Position numbers and translations under genes: made by a program
Assembly: GCA_020443425.1 (NCBI GenBank)
Contig: JAGRIE010000001.1
Coordinates: 124,001 to 188,000 of the forward strand
DNA: 64,000 bases
Source: Halioglobus sp.
GTDB taxonomy: Bacteria > Pseudomonadota > Gammaproteobacteria > Pseudomonadales > Halieaceae
Direction of reading: 5' to 3'
Part shown: positions 46,747 to 58,817 of the stretch, piece by piece
How the letters are laid out: each line of letters opens with the position of its first letter
Position numbering within the stretch: the stretch's first letter is position 1
Notes under the pieces: model-generated
What the model was told of the DNA's origin: nothing
Seen by the model: only the letters and a program-made list of their open reading frames with translations
Databases searched by the model: none

Positions 46747-49581
46747 TCAGGACTGTGCAGCAGCCTGCGCTGTCACAGCCTCGGGGAGCGGCCCGCGAGG
46801 ATCATTGCTGGCGCGGGGCACGATGCGATTACTGCTTTGCGCCGGCGGATGCACAACATCGCTGAACAGGGGCCTGTGGGTGGTGCTGCATTCTATCTCT
46901 CCCACGGGGCGGGCATCGACCCTCGGGTCATTGCACGCTCTGCCACTGTCAGTGATACCGTCAGTGCAGACGACCTGTGTAGCTTCTGCAGCCGCCACCG
47001 GGGCGATCGCAGGGGCCTCAGGGGCGGGTGCTGCGGCTGCAACAGGCGCCGGGGGTTCGGGCTCGGCCGCTGGAGCAGTGGCTGCGACCGGCGCCGCAGG
47101 GGCTGCGGCGCGAGCGTCTGCAACGGGCGCAGGCTCATCAGCATCCGGTACTTGCTCCCAGCCGTCGTCGAGGTTTGCGCCACCCAGCATCGCTACCGAT
47201 TCGCTGGCGGGAGCGACATCGGCCTCGGTCTCTGCGGCTGCATTACCATCGGCTGCTTCGATCGGCGCTGCTACCGGTGTCTGCTCTGCTTTCGCAGGCG
47301 CATCCCGGGTTTGCTCGGGAGCGGCAGCATTGCCATCGACCTCGGTGGTCTCTCCGGTTTCAGCGGAGGTTGCTGATTGCGGTTTGCGTCCGCGACTGCG
47401 TCGGCGACGCTGCGGCTCGGACCGCTTCATGTCACTGGGACGTTTGCGTGGCTTGTCCTGCCCGCTGTTGGTGTCCTGGTCAGTGGCGGCTTCGGTGTTT
47501 TCCTCGCTGGCCGCCTGGCTGTCGTCCTGCGTGCGACGCTGGCCACCGCGGGTGGAGCGGCGGTTGCCGCCCTCACTGCGATCCCGGCTGCCTTCGCTGC
47601 TGCGGTCGCGGCGCGGCTGCGTGCGCTTTTCAGTGGCATCAGTGCTGTCCTGGTCTTCCGCTGCATTCGCAGTTGCCGGATCTTTCGAGCGGTTCTGCTG
47701 ACGCCCCTGTGAGCTGCGACGCCGGTTCCGGCTTCTGCTGTTGCCGCTGGGCGCCGCTCCTGCTGCTGGGGTGCGCTGTTTCGGCTCGGCGACCACTTCC
47801 GTCTTGACGGGTTGCAGCGGCTCCTTCTGCTCCACAGTTTTGGTGCCGAACAGGGCAGTGGCAATGCGTGAGATCAGGCCGGACACGGGTGCCGGTGGCT
47901 GTGCTCGCACCGGCTGTGCTGGAGCGGGGGCCGGAGCGGCCTCTGCCGGTGCACTCGCTTGCGAGCGGGGTACCGGGGCCTGACGTTGCGGTATGCCTTC
48001 GACGGCAGCCTGCTGGGCCGGCACCACGGGTGTGTGCACATCGCTGATGGCATCCGCATCGGGCACGGTGATGTCTACCGCATAGCTGACTTCGTGTTCG
48101 CCATCCACTTCATCATTGCGCAGGCGTTGTACTTCAAAATGCGGTGTTTCCAGGTTAGGGTTGGGCACAACCAACACCCGCACCTTGGTGTCCTGCTCAA
48201 TTTCGGTCAGCGCAGCGCGTTTTTCGTTCAACAGGTAAGCGGCCACATCAACGGGAACAATGGCCCTGACCTCTGCGCTGCGGTCCTTGATGGCCTCTTC
48301 CTCAAGCAACCTGAGGATGGAGAGCGCCAGTGACTTGGTATCGCGGATACTGCCCTGGCCGGTACAGCGCGGGCAGACGATGGCGCTGGTTTCGCCCAGT
48401 GAGGGGCGCAGGCGCTGGCGTGACATCTCCAGCAGGCCAAAGCGGGATATCCTTCCCACCTGTACGCGCGCCCGGTCGATTTCGAGGGCCTCGCGCACGC
48501 GGGTCTCTACCGCGCGCTGGTTGCGCGGCGCCAGCATGTCGATGAAATCGATAACAACCAGGCCGCCCATATCCCGCAGGCGCAGCTGGCGGGCGATCTC
48601 GTCGGCGGCTTCCAGGTTGGTGTTCAGTGCGGTTTCCTCGATATCGCCGCCGCGCGTGGCACGAGCGGAGTTGATATCGATCGAGATCAGGGCCTCGGTG
48701 GGGTCGATCACAATGGAACCGCCGGACGGCAGCCGGACTTCACGCTGGAAGGCCGTTTCAATCTGGCTTTCGATCTGGAAGCGGTTGAACAGCGGGATAT
48801 TGTCTTCGTAGCGCTGTATCCGGTTGGTGTACTTGGGCATGACCTGCGCTACGAATTCACTGGCCTGTTTATACGCATCCTCCGAGTCGATCAGCACCTG
48901 GCCGATATCCTCGCGCAGATAGTCGCGCACCGCGCGGATGATGACATTGCTCTCGCGGAACAGCAGATCCTTGGGCTTGGCTTTCTCGGCGGCCTTGGAG
49001 ATGGAGTCCCAGAGTTGCAGCAGGTAGTTCAGGTCCCACTGCAGTTCTTCGACCTCCCGGCCCACGCCGGCGGTGCGGATAATGACGCCCATACCCTCGG
49101 GGATTTCCAGTGCGCTGAGCGCCTCCTTGAGCTGGGAGCGGTCGTCGCCCTCGATGCGGCGGGAGATGCCGCCGGCGCGCGGGTTGTTGGGCATCAGGAC
49201 CATGTAGCGGCCGGCCAGGCTGATAAAGGTGGTCAGGGCGGCACCCTTGTTGCCGCGCTCTTCCTTGTCAACCTGAACGATAACCTCAGTGCCTTCCTTG
49301 ACAATCTCCTTGATCTTGAGGCGACCGTCACCGCCGGGTTTGCGGTAGAAATACTCCCTCGCGATCTCCTTCAGCGGCAGGAAGCCGTGACGGTCCGCCC
49401 CGAATTCAACGAAGGCGGCCTCAAGGCTGGGTTCCACGCGGGTGATTTTTCCCTTGTAGATACTGGCCTTTTTCTGGACGCGGGTTCTGTTTTCAATATC
49501 GAGATCGTACAGGCGCTGCCCGTCGACCATTGCTACACGCAACTCCTCTGGTTGAGTTGCATTGATTAACATTTTTTTCAT
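46747..49581 (-). CDS. rne: ribonuclease E
   Basis: 944 residues from ATG at 49581 (start [13 protein letters not shown]). The catalytic half holds an S1 domain (about 35-120), the 5'-sensor/RNase H-like region, the metal-site aspartates in [12 protein letters not shown] and [10 protein letters not shown], and the Zn-link CPRCTGQG. The C-terminal half is low-complexity: Arg-rich RNA-binding stretches ([16 protein letters not shown]) and Pro/Ala-rich segments that serve as degradosome scaffold. It initiates mRNA decay and processes rRNA and tRNA. The leader before it exceeds 500 bp and probably mediates autoregulation. Confidence 0.97.
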   Translation of the reverse strand: MKKMLINATQPEELRVAMVDGQRLYDLDIENRTRVQKKASIYKGKITRVEPSLEAAFVEFGADRHGFLPLKEIAREYFYRKPGGDGRLKIKEIVKEGTEVIVQVDKEERGNKGAALTTFISLAGRYMVLMPNNPRAGGISRRIEGDDRSQLKEALSALEIPEGMGVIIRTAGVGREVEELQWDLNYLLQLWDSISKAAEKAKPKDLLFRESNVIIRAVRDYLREDIGQVLIDSEDAYKQASEFVAQVMPKYTNRIQRYEDNIPLFNRFQIESQIETAFQREVRLPSGGSIVIDPTEALISIDINSARATRGGDIEETALNTNLEAADEIARQLRLRDMGGLVVIDFIDMLAPRNQRAVETRVREALEIDRARVQVGRISRFGLLEMSRQRLRPSLGETSAIVCPRCTGQGSIRDTKSLALSILRLLEEEAIKDRSAEVRAIVPVDVAAYLLNEKRAALTEIEQDTKVRVLVVPNPNLETPHFEVQRLRNDEVDGEHEVSYAVDITVPDADAISDVHTPVVPAQQAAVEGIPQRQAPVPRSQASAPAEAAPAPAPAQPVRAQPPAPVSGLISRIATALFGTKTVEQKEPLQPVKTEVVAEPKQRTPAAGAAPSGNSRSRNRRRSSQGRQQNRSKDPATANAAEDQDSTDATEKRTQPRRDRSSEGSRDRSEGGNRRSTRGGQRRTQDDSQAASEENTEAATDQDTNSGQDKPRKRPSDMKRSEPQRRRRSRGRKPQSATSAETGETTEVDGNAAAPEQTRDAPAKAEQTPVAAPIEAADGNAAAETEADVAPASESVAMLGGANLDDGWEQVPDADEPAPVADARAAAPAAPVAATAPAAEPEPPAPVAAAAPAPEAPAIAPVAAAEATQVVCTDGITDSGRACNDPRVDARPVGEIECSTTHRPLFSDVVHPPAQSSNRIVPRASNDPRGPLPEAVTAQAAAQS

Positions 49582-50138
49582 AGTGCCATTGCCTTGTGAC
49601 TGCAGGCCTGGCGGGGCAGGAGAGATCAAATATAAAGCCGACCCAGGGTCGGTTAACAGTAATCTACAGCTTAAAAATCTATTGATTTCAGCTGTTTACC
49701 GAATTCTGCCAACATTCTGCTTGAAGGTGGCATCCGGATTTCTTGTTAACGCCAACCACAGTGCTAAGCGTGGTCAACTCAACGTCAGGCAGTAAATGGT
49801 ATGGTGCTGAAGCTGCCTTTTTGCTAGTGTCGCAACACCTGAGTCCTGCAACGACGCTGAAAGTTCTTTATAACTGATTCTGTGTCCCGGCAGTGCTTGC
49901 TGCTCGGTTCATATCATTGTCGGTCGAGCACCCAGGTGTGCGTGTCTTTATTCGCGTACACTGTCTGCTTCAACATCGACATCCATTAAGTTTGTGTGGT
50001 TGAACTGGCGCGACCGTACATCTCTCGTGCAGGCCCAAACAACCGCCAGTGGCCTGTCACCTGGCCCGGCTTCTTAACGCGGGCGGGTGCAACCACAGCG
50101 CTGACTATAGCAGTATATGGAAAAAATTGACATGATTT
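49582..50138. promoter_or_regulatory. rne leader and rne/rluC divergent spacer
   Basis: 557 bp with no supported gene. Read toward rne, a compact hairpin (GGGTCGG paired with CCGACCC, 49638-49652) followed by a T-rich tract lies about 57 nt before the rne ATG. RNase E genes in enterics have long leaders whose hairpins recruit the enzyme to its own mRNA, so this is a candidate autoregulatory element. The rest is unassigned. Confidence 0.4.
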
Positions 50139-51104
50139 GTGCAGCCTGTGTCCACTAGGCCGGATACGCCTCCCTCCGGACACGTACGGCATCTGGAGAT
50201 TGACGAGAACGATGCCGGCCAACGGCTGGATAACTACCTGGTACGCGAGATGAAAGGGGTGCCCCGCACCCGGCTCTATCGCGCCCTGCGCAAGGGCGAG
50301 GTGCGCGTGAACAAGGGCAGGGTGCGCGCGGATTACCGGCTGCAGGCCGGGGATCTCGTCCGGCTCCCGCCACTGCACCAGCCGGAACCCTCCGCACCTG
50401 CCAGCATCCCGCGACAGCAACTGGAGCAACTCAGCCGCCAGATTATTTACGAGGACGACCAGTTGCTGGTCATCGATAAACCCTCCGGGCTGGCGGTGCA
50501 CGGCGGCAGTGGCCTGAGCTTCGGCTTGATCGAATGCCTGCGGCAGTTGCGGCCCGAGGCCCGCTACCTGGAATTGGTGCACCGACTGGACCGCGACACG
50601 TCGGGCGTCATACTGATTGCGAAGCGCGCCCCGGTCCTGCGCGAGTTACACAGGCAGTTGCGTGAAAAGCATATCGATAAGCGCTATCTGGCGCTGGTGG
50701 CCGGCAAATGGCCGAAAGCGGTTCGGGTGGTGGATGCGCCACTCGAGAAGAACGTGCTGCAGTCGGGTGAGCGGATGGTGCGCGTCAGCCGCGAGGGCAA
50801 GCGTGCGGTGACCGAGTTCAGTGTGCTTGAGCGGCTCGACGGTGCCACCCTGATTGAAGCCAGGCCGGTGACAGGTCGCACGCACCAGATACGCGTGCAT
50901 GCCCAGCACGCCGGTTTCCCCCTGTTGGGCGATGACAAATACTCGGATGACCGCACGGAGGCGTTGGCGCGCCAGCTCGGCCTGAAGCGGTTGTTCCTGC
51001 ACGCCGCATCACTGCATTTTTCACTCCCGGACAACGGTGAGTTCAATCTTCAGGCACCGCTGGAGAAAGGGTTAGAATCTATCTTAGATAAAATACGCAG
51101 GTAA
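50139..51104 (+). CDS. rluC: 23S rRNA pseudouridine synthase RluC
   Basis: 321 residues from GTG at 50139. N-terminal S4 RNA-binding domain (GQRLDNYLVREMKGVPRTRL), then the RluA-type catalytic domain with the Asp in LVHRLDRDTSG and GRTHQIRVH. It makes pseudouridines 955, 2504 and 2580 (E. coli numbering) in 23S rRNA. Divergent from rne, a conserved arrangement. The HAD phosphatase and sppA that follow in Pseudomonas are absent. Confidence 0.95.
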   Translation: MQPVSTRPDTPPSGHVRHLEIDENDAGQRLDNYLVREMKGVPRTRLYRALRKGEVRVNKGRVRADYRLQAGDLVRLPPLHQPEPSAPASIPRQQLEQLSRQIIYEDDQLLVIDKPSGLAVHGGSGLSFGLIECLRQLRPEARYLELVHRLDRDTSGVILIAKRAPVLRELHRQLREKHIDKRYLALVAGKWPKAVRVVDAPLEKNVLQSGERMVRVSREGKRAVTEFSVLERLDGATLIEARPVTGRTHQIRVHAQHAGFPLLGDDKYSDDRTEALARQLGLKRLFLHAASLHFSLPDNGEFNLQAPLEKGLESILDKIRR

Positions 51105-51145
51105 TTGATATATATAGAATAATATAAATTTTTCTTGCGCCTGTA

Positions 51146-51736
51146 TTACGTTCCCGGCACCAGTGCGTCCAGGCCCTCCCGCAGCAGCATTTGGTTCAAC
51201 CGGATCAGCGGCAGGCCCTCCAGGCTGCTCGGGTCGTCCCCGACCATTTTTTCAAACAGGGCGATGCCCAGGCCTTCGGCCTTGAAGCTCCCCGCACAAT
51301 CGTATGGTTGCTCCCGCCGCAGGTAACTTTCTATCTGGCGGTCTGACAGCTCGCGAAACTGGACGCTGAACAGTTCCACGTGAAACCGCTCCATGCCTCG
51401 CGCTGCGCAGTTCAGGGCGACACCGGTATAGAATGTGACCGCTGTTCCCGAACTCGCCCGCAGCTGCGCCCTGGCCGCTTCAAATGAGCCCGGTTTGCCG
51501 ATCGCGGTACGCCCGTCAATGGAAGCCACCTGGTCACTGCCTATGACCATCGCAGCCGGGAAGCGGTTGGCCACCTCCCGGGCCTTGGCCCGGGACAGGC
51601 GGGTGGCCAGGTCTAGCGGCAGCTCGCCGGCGACGGGTGTCTCATCCACATCCGGGGCCACACAGCGGAAATCGAACCGCAGTCGCTCCAACAGGGCGCG
51701 CCGGTAGCGGGAAGTCGATGCGAGAATGATGTTCAT
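51146..51736 (-). CDS. yceF: Maf-family m7GTP pyrophosphatase YceF
   Basis: 196 residues with the Maf motifs ASTSRYRRALL, DVDETPV, the catalytic aspartate in VIGSDQV, and GKPGS. It hydrolyses non-canonical nucleotides; the YceF branch prefers m7GTP. Convergent with rluC and divergent from yceD. Confidence 0.93.
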   Translation of the reverse strand: MNIILASTSRYRRALLERLRFDFRCVAPDVDETPVAGELPLDLATRLSRAKAREVANRFPAAMVIGSDQVASIDGRTAIGKPGSFEAARAQLRASSGTAVTFYTGVALNCAARGMERFHVELFSVQFRELSDRQIESYLRREQPYDCAGSFKAEGLGIALFEKMVGDDPSSLEGLPLIRLNQMLLREGLDALVPGT

Positions 51737-51792
51737 GGGTTGGGGCAGAATCTATAGTAGTGGCTAGAACTGTTTGTATTGTAAAGATTTTT

Positions 51793-51821
51793 TTGACAAA
51801 GGGGCAGACCGCACCTATGAT
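51793..51821 (+). promoter_or_regulatory. near-consensus sigma70 promoter of yceD-rpmF
   Basis: TTGACA (51793-51798), exactly 17 bp, TATGAT (51816-51821). Initiation 6-9 nt downstream would fall at or within 3 nt of the yceD ATG (51830), so the transcript would be nearly leaderless. Confidence 0.8.
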
Positions 51822-51829
51822 GCGCGCCT

Positions 51830-52357
51830 ATGTTGACTGAGACTCTACCGATGATGCTGGATGTACGCCAGGCAGCGGTGCGTGGCGTCACTGTCAGCGG
51901 AGCCCTGAAACCACTTGATTTAAAGCGTTTTCGGCCTCTTTTAGCGGGTGATGAAGGTGCGATTTCGGCTGAAATCAGCTTCTCCCGCGACGAAGAGCGC
52001 AGATACCTGATGCATGTGGCGATCCGGGCCGATGTTGTGGTGACGTGCCAGCGATGCCTTGAGGCCATGCCTGAACAGCTATCCAGTGAAAGTATGCTGG
52101 CCATAGTATGGACAGATGAAGAGGCGGCACACGTACCCAGGCAGCTGGAGCCATTGGTAGTAGTGGATTCCCCCAGCAACCTGTGGGACGTCGTCGAAGA
52201 GGAGTTGATACTGGCCTTGCCGCCGTTCAGCTACCACGAAACTGATGAATGTAAGATGAAGACTGCGGCTTATTCTGATCCGATCCCCGATGAGGATGTC
52301 GGTGAGAGCAAGCCCAACCCGTTCAACGTGCTGGCGCAATTGAAGCCCGGCAAATAG
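51830..52357 (+). CDS. yceD: YceD (DUF177), 23S rRNA accumulation protein
   Basis: 175 residues. Conserved CQRCLEAMPEQL metal-type motif, EEELILALP and the C-terminal KPNPFNVLAQLK. The ATG at 51830 matches the N-terminus of E. coli YceD (six residues before the LPxxLD segment), supporting this start although it lies almost at the predicted transcription start. Needed for normal 23S rRNA levels in E. coli and plants; conserved upstream of rpmF. Confidence 0.94.
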   Translation: MLTETLPMMLDVRQAAVRGVTVSGALKPLDLKRFRPLLAGDEGAISAEISFSRDEERRYLMHVAIRADVVVTCQRCLEAMPEQLSSESMLAIVWTDEEAAHVPRQLEPLVVVDSPSNLWDVVEEELILALPPFSYHETDECKMKTAAYSDPIPDEDVGESKPNPFNVLAQLKPGK

Positions 52358-52374
52358 TACTAGGAGTTTAGGCC

Positions 52375-52557
52375 ATGGCTGTTCAGAAAAGTAAGAAGAC
52401 CCGCTCACGTCGGGGTATGCGTCGTTCGCACGATGCGCTGCGCGGTTCCACACTGTCTGTCGACCAGACCTCCGGTGAAACCCACCTGAGGCACCACGTT
52501 ACCGCGGACGGTTTTTATCGCGGTAAAAAGGTGATCGACACCGGCAACGACGACTGA
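52375..52557 (+). CDS. rpmF: ribosomal protein bL32
   Basis: 60 residues, standard: [19 protein letters not shown] start and short acidic end. No zinc cysteines, the usual C-minus form of gammaproteobacteria. AGGAG lies upstream of the ATG. Co-transcribed with yceD. Confidence 0.98.
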   Translation: MAVQKSKKTRSRRGMRRSHDALRGSTLSVDQTSGETHLRHHVTADGFYRGKKVIDTGNDD

Positions 52558-52854
52558 ACCGTTTGAAATAAAGGACGGAAGTCTAGCGGCATTGAACCCG
52601 ACGGTTCACGCGGTCCAGACAAATCGCGGAGACCTGGTCTCCGCATGCACGCCCTCACGTATTGATGTGAGCGCTGCGCACACTCCAATCACCACCCCCT
52701 CACCCGATGCTCCCTGTCTCCGCTCGATCGACTGGCGCGCGCACTGCCGCCTGACGGCGACACCCCCAGATGCCGAACTTCCCGCAGGTCCGGCAGTGAC
52801 CGGCGGCTGACGGCGAGCGCACCGCTGTGTGTAGTCAATACAAAGGAGTCAACA
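52558..52854. other. gap at the usual plsX position, with inverted repeats
   Basis: 297 bp where related genomes carry plsX (and often fabH). A perfect 9-bp inverted repeat GCGGAGACC/GGTCTCCGC (52626-52644) is followed by CTCAC/GTGAG. An open frame 52592-52810 starts with TTG and has no family likeness, so I do not call it. The gap may hold regulatory structures or remnants after loss or relocation of plsX. Confidence 0.4.
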
Positions 52855-53802
52855 ATGGCTGATCATTCAATTGCGTTTATTTTCCCGGGACAGGGCTCGC
52901 AGCAAGTCGGCATGCTTGCGGCCGCCTACCAGCAGTTTCCCGCGGTCCAGCAGACCTTCGCGGAAGCCTCGGAGGTACTGGGCTACGATATGTGGTCGCT
53001 GGTGCAAACGGGACCACAGGAGGCGCTGAACCTGACGGAAACCACGCAGCCGGTGCTGCTGGCATCCAGTGTGGCACTGTGGCGCGCGTGGTGTTCCGCA
53101 TCGGAGCGCAGGCCGGACATACTCGCCGGGCACAGCCTGGGAGAGTTTTCCGCACTGGTCTGCGCACAGGCCCTGGATTTTGCCGACGCCTTGAAGCTGG
53201 TGCGCAAGCGCGGTGAATTTATGCAGACAGCGGTGCCGGTGGGGCAGGGCTCCATGGCGGCGATAATCGGGCTGGAAGACAGCGATATCAACCGCATCTG
53301 TGAGCAGGTGACGCGCGGCGATGACGCCGTCGTCTCGGCAGTCAACTTCAACTCCCCGGGGCAAGTGGTTATCGCCGGCCATAAAGCAGCGGTGGAAGAG
53401 GCTATCGTGGCACTGAAAGCCGCGGGGGCAAAACGCGCCATGCCGCTGCCGGTCAGCGCACCTTTCCATACCGTGTTGATGAAACCGGCGGGGGAGCGGC
53501 TGGCAGAGGTGCTGGCCTCCATTACCATTGCCTCACCGCAGATCCCGGTCGTGCACAATGTGCACGCAGCGACGGAGACTGACCCGGAGAAAATCCGGCA
53601 GTTACTGGTAGAGCAGATCTACAGCCCTGTGCGGTGGACCGGCTGCATCCAGGCGATTGTCGAATCTGGCGCGCAGCACCTCGTGGAGTGCGGCCCCGGT
53701 AAGGTGCTCAGCGGCCTCAACCGCCGCATCGATAAAACGCTGCAGAGTTACTCGCTGGAAGAGCCCGACGCGCTGACAGCCACCGCAGAAGAACTGAAAT
53801 AA
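52855..53802 (+). CDS. fabD: malonyl-CoA:ACP transacylase
   Basis: 315 residues; AAGGAG upstream. FPGQGSQQVGM near the N-terminus, nucleophile Ser93 in GHSLGE, PVSAPFH with the catalytic His. It loads malonyl groups onto AcpP for chain extension. Start of the fab cluster here. Confidence 0.97.
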   Translation: MADHSIAFIFPGQGSQQVGMLAAAYQQFPAVQQTFAEASEVLGYDMWSLVQTGPQEALNLTETTQPVLLASSVALWRAWCSASERRPDILAGHSLGEFSALVCAQALDFADALKLVRKRGEFMQTAVPVGQGSMAAIIGLEDSDINRICEQVTRGDDAVVSAVNFNSPGQVVIAGHKAAVEEAIVALKAAGAKRAMPLPVSAPFHTVLMKPAGERLAEVLASITIASPQIPVVHNVHAATETDPEKIRQLLVEQIYSPVRWTGCIQAIVESGAQHLVECGPGKVLSGLNRRIDKTLQSYSLEEPDALTATAEELK

Positions 53803-53819
53803 CGCAGGGAGAATACCGT

Positions 53820-54563
53820 ATGTCAGCAGAAGCAAAAGTGGCGCTCATCACCGGGGCCAGTCGAGGCATCGGCAAAGCCATCGCCAAGGCACTGGGAGCC
53901 GATGGGTTCACAGTCATTGGCACCGCGACGAGCGAGGCGGGCGCCGAAGCCATCAGCGCATACCTCGCGCAGGATAATTACGCGGGACGGGGTGTGGCTT
54001 TGAACGTGGCAGAGCAGGACAGTGTGACTGCCGTGATCAAGGATATCACTGCGGAGTTCGGTGCCCCTCTGGTGTTGATCAACAACGCCGGTATCACCAG
54101 GGACAATATCCTGATGCGTATGAAGGATGAGGAGTGGCAGGACGTGATCGATACCAACCTCAGCTCGCTGTACAGGGTCAGCAAGGCCTGCCTGCGCGGC
54201 ATGACCAAGGCGCGCTGGGGCCGGATTATCAATATCACCTCGGTGGTGGGTTCGATGGGCAATATAGGCCAGAGTAATTACGCGGCGACCAAGGCGGGGG
54301 CAGAGGGCTTCTCCCGCGCACTGGCGAGAGAACTCGGCTCCCGCGCTATCACGGTGAATTGTATTGCGCCGGGTTTCATCGACACCGATATGACACGAAA
54401 ACTGCCCGATGAGCAGCGCGATTTGCTGATGGGGCAGATCCCTTTGGGGCGGCTGGGTGCGCCGGAGGAAATCGCTGCACTGGTGAGTTTTTTGTGCAGT
54501 GATAATGCAGGCTACATTACCGGTGAAACAGTGCATATCAACGGCGGCTTGCACATGGCCTAA
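53820..54563 (+). CDS. fabG: 3-oxoacyl-ACP reductase
   Basis: 247 residues. SDR with GASRGIGKA, NNAG, and the Ser-Tyr-Lys triad (SVVGSMG, NYAATKAG); NADPH-dependent reduction of beta-ketoacyl-ACP. It follows fabD by 17 nt. Confidence 0.97.
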   Translation: MSAEAKVALITGASRGIGKAIAKALGADGFTVIGTATSEAGAEAISAYLAQDNYAGRGVALNVAEQDSVTAVIKDITAEFGAPLVLINNAGITRDNILMRMKDEEWQDVIDTNLSSLYRVSKACLRGMTKARWGRIINITSVVGSMGNIGQSNYAATKAGAEGFSRALARELGSRAITVNCIAPGFIDTDMTRKLPDEQRDLLMGQIPLGRLGAPEEIAALVSFLCSDNAGYITGETVHINGGLHMA

Positions 54564-54619
54564 TTTATTGAAAAATATAGATTAACCGGGACTGGTATGG
54601 GCGCGCCAAAAAAAATTTA

Positions 54620-54646
54620 TTACTCGTTGGAAAAACAGAGTAAACT
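54620..54646 (+). promoter_or_regulatory. putative acpP promoter
   Basis: TAAACT (54641-54646) with a GC-rich discriminator and a poor -35 (TTACTC, 54620-54625, 15-bp spacer) in the 146-bp fabG/acpP gap. acpP usually has its own strong promoter. Confidence 0.4.
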
Positions 54647-54709
54647 GCGCGCTCAGGCCGTTCAATCGGGTACAAATTAGTAGTAAAAACCTCAGGAGTA
54701 GCAGATAAA

Positions 54710-54946
54710 ATGAGTAGCATCGAAGAACGCGTTAAGAAGATCGTAGCTGAGCAACTTGGCGTCAAAGAAGAAGAAGTGCAAACCGGAGCGTCCTTCGTGG
54801 AAGATCTGGGTGCGGACTCTCTCGATACGGTCGAACTGGTCATGGCGCTTGAAGAGGAATTTGAAACTGAAATTCCCGATGAAGAGGCCGAGAAGATTAC
54901 CACTGTGGCGCTGGCGATTGAGTACATCAACAGCAATCTCGGTTAA
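54710..54946 (+). CDS. acpP: acyl carrier protein
   Basis: 78 residues, very acidic, with the phosphopantetheine Ser37 in [16 protein letters not shown] upstream. It carries growing acyl chains. A terminator follows, so acpP can be made in excess over fabF. Confidence 0.98.
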   Translation: MSSIEERVKKIVAEQLGVKEEEVQTGASFVEDLGADSLDTVELVMALEEEFETEIPDEEAEKITTVALAIEYINSNLG

Positions 54947-54963
54947 TACAGTATTTTTTTGCG

Positions 54964-55001
54964 AGAAGCCGTTTCTATTTGCATAGAGCGGCTTTTCTTT
55001 T
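54964..55001 (+). terminator. terminator after acpP
   Basis: AAGCCG (54966-54971) pairs with CGGCTT (54989-54994); the interior TCTAT/ATAGA extends the hairpin; TTCTTTT follows. It lies between acpP and fabF and may lower fabF and downstream expression. Confidence 0.75.
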
Positions 55002-55042
55002 ATACATCGTCATAGAACGCACGCTCTAGGGGAGTTAGCTTT

Positions 55043-56284
55043 TTGATTGGCAGAAGAGTTGTGGTAACTGGCCTGGGAATGGTGACCCCGGTCGGCCTCA
55101 CGGTGAATGAAACCTGGAGTAATATCCTGGCGGGTAAAAGCGGTGCGGCTCCGATAGAGGGCTTTGACACCTCGGCCTACACCACCCAGTTCAGTGCCAG
55201 CGTGAAGAATTTCGATGTGTCCCAGTACCTGTCGCCCAAAGAAGCGCGCAAGCAGGATGTTTTCGTGCAGTACGGCATGGTTGCCGGCATACAGGCCATG
55301 GAGGACAGCGGCCTGGAAGTCACCGAAGAGAACGCTGCGCGTATCGGTTGCTCGATCGGTTCGGGCATCGGCGGTATCGGCCAGATTGAAAAGAATACAG
55401 AGATCATCAGGGAGTCCGGTCCTCGCAAGATTTCACCGTTCTTCGTGCCGGGTTCCATCATCAATATGATCTCGGGTAACCTCTCAGTAAAGTACAACTT
55501 GCAGGGTCCCAACCTGGCAGTGGTCACCGCATGCACTTCGGGGACGCACAATATCGGCCTCGGTGCCCGGTTAATCGCACTCGGTGATGCCGATGCCATG
55601 TTGGTCGGCGGTGCCGAAATGGCGACGACGCCAGTCGGGCTGGGCGGCTTCGCCGCGGCGCGCGCGCTCTCCACACGCAATGATGATCCCACCCGGGCCT
55701 CGCGCCCCTGGGACAGGGATCGCGATGGTTTCGTGTTGGGTGACGGCGCCGGTGTCATCATGCTTGAGGAGTACGAGTCGGCTAAAGCTCGCGGCGCCAG
55801 GATCTATGCCGAAGTGTGTGGCTTTGGCATGAGCGGTGACGCCTACCACATGACATTGCCGCCGGAAGATGGCCGGGGTGCGGCCGCGTCCATGCGCAAC
55901 GCGATCAGGGATGCCGGGATTGCACTCGATAAAATCAACTACATCAATGCCCACGGTACTTCAACCCAGGCCGGTGACCTCGCGGAGAGCCGCGCGGTGC
56001 AAACTGTCCTTGGGACTGCCGCCGCGCAGGTCGCAGTGAGTTCCACCAAGTCCATGATAGGGCACCTGCTGGGCGCGGCTGGTGCAGTGGAGGCCATTTT
56101 CGCAATCCTGGCACTGCGCGACCAGGTCGCACCGCCCACTATCAACCTCGACAACCCTGATGAGGGGTGCGATTTGAACTACGTGCCCAATACTGCGCAG
56201 GAACGCGCTATCCACAGCGTCCTCTCCAACTCTTTCGGTTTTGGCGGAACCAACGGTTCACTGCTGTTCAGCAAAGCCGATTGA
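55043..56284 (+). CDS. fabF: 3-oxoacyl-ACP synthase II
   Basis: 413 residues from TTG with AGGGGAG upstream. Nucleophile Cys164 in VTACTSG, histidines in NAHGTST and GHLLGAAG. It elongates acyl-ACP by condensation with malonyl-ACP. The pabC start lies 10 nt after its stop. Confidence 0.97.
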   Translation: MIGRRVVVTGLGMVTPVGLTVNETWSNILAGKSGAAPIEGFDTSAYTTQFSASVKNFDVSQYLSPKEARKQDVFVQYGMVAGIQAMEDSGLEVTEENAARIGCSIGSGIGGIGQIEKNTEIIRESGPRKISPFFVPGSIINMISGNLSVKYNLQGPNLAVVTACTSGTHNIGLGARLIALGDADAMLVGGAEMATTPVGLGGFAAARALSTRNDDPTRASRPWDRDRDGFVLGDGAGVIMLEEYESAKARGARIYAEVCGFGMSGDAYHMTLPPEDGRGAAASMRNAIRDAGIALDKINYINAHGTSTQAGDLAESRAVQTVLGTAAAQVAVSSTKSMIGHLLGAAGAVEAIFAILALRDQVAPPTINLDNPDEGCDLNYVPNTAQERAIHSVLSNSFGFGGTNGSLLFSKAD

Positions 56285-56294
56285 CGAGACACCC

Positions 56295-57130
56295 GTGTCC
56301 CGGCAGTCCGCGTTCTGGCTCAATGGCACACCGACCACCGCGTTGCCGCTTCCGAGTCGCGCCGTCGAATTTGGCGATGGCGTGTTCGAAACGCTGCTGC
56401 TGCATCGCGGTGAAATACAGTTCCTGGATCTGCACCTGGAACGACTTGCGCAGGGCCTCGCGGTACTCGCGCTGCCAGATTGCCTGGCGGCGGTGCGACA
56501 GCACATCGATACGGTAAGCGGCACCATCACACAGCGGCCACCGCAGTGGGCCGCGCTGCGCTTGACTGTCATCAGGGGGGCGGGTGAACGCGGTTACGCA
56601 CCTGCAGCCAATGCAGAGCCGGATATCCTGATAACCGTGACAGAAATCCAACGCAATTGTGCAGCGCTGTCCAGCGCGGCCACGATGGGTACCGCTGATA
56701 TCCGGCTGGCCAGGCAACCGGCGCTTGCGCGTATCAAACACCTGAACCGTCTCGAGCAGGTGATAGCGGCGGCCCAGGCGCAATCAAACCATCTCGATGA
56801 GTGCCTGATGCTGGACCAGGATGGGCAGGTGGTGTCCGTGATCGCGGGTAATGTGTTCCTGCTGTCGGAGGGCGAACTATTGACGCCCGCACTGGTCAAC
56901 TGTGGGGTGGCGGGTACACGGCGCAGGCTGGTCATTGAAAAGTGGGCTCCGGCGCTTGGGCTGGGGGTGCGTGAGGTACAGCTGTCGATGTCGGACCTGG
57001 GCGCTGCGGCCGAGGTGTTCTACAGTAACAGTCTGCACGGCGTGCGGCCGGTCTCACGCATCGGCAATCACGTCTGGGGTGACCACACCGTATGCGCTGC
57101 GCTATTTCAACAGTATCTGGAAGATATCGC

Positions 57131-57134
<4 letters not shown>
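56295..57134 (+). CDS. pabC: 4-amino-4-deoxychorismate lyase
   Basis: 279 residues from GTG at 56295, since an ATG at 56241 would lie within fabF. PLP fold-type IV: GDGVFETLL, the PLP-lysine in ARIKHLNRLEQV, and VAGTRRR. It makes p-aminobenzoate for folate. The stop overlaps the mltG ATG by 4 bp. Confidence 0.92.

Positions 57135-58816
<1,682 letters not shown>

Positions 58817-58817
<1 letters not shown>

Noticed and set aside
46805-47807. Long plus-strand frames opposite rne
   Set aside because: They mirror the Ala/Pro/Arg-rich low-complexity half of RNase E and show no independent family likeness.
47400-47960. Repeat-like stretches in the rne 3' half as a tandem repeat locus
   Set aside because: They are compositional (Arg/Ser/Ala/Pro codons) and lack a regular repeat unit.
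52592-52810. 72-residue frame between rpmF and fabD
   Set aside because: TTG start, no recognisable domain, no resemblance to PlsX or FabH by eye; treated as part of an unassigned gap.
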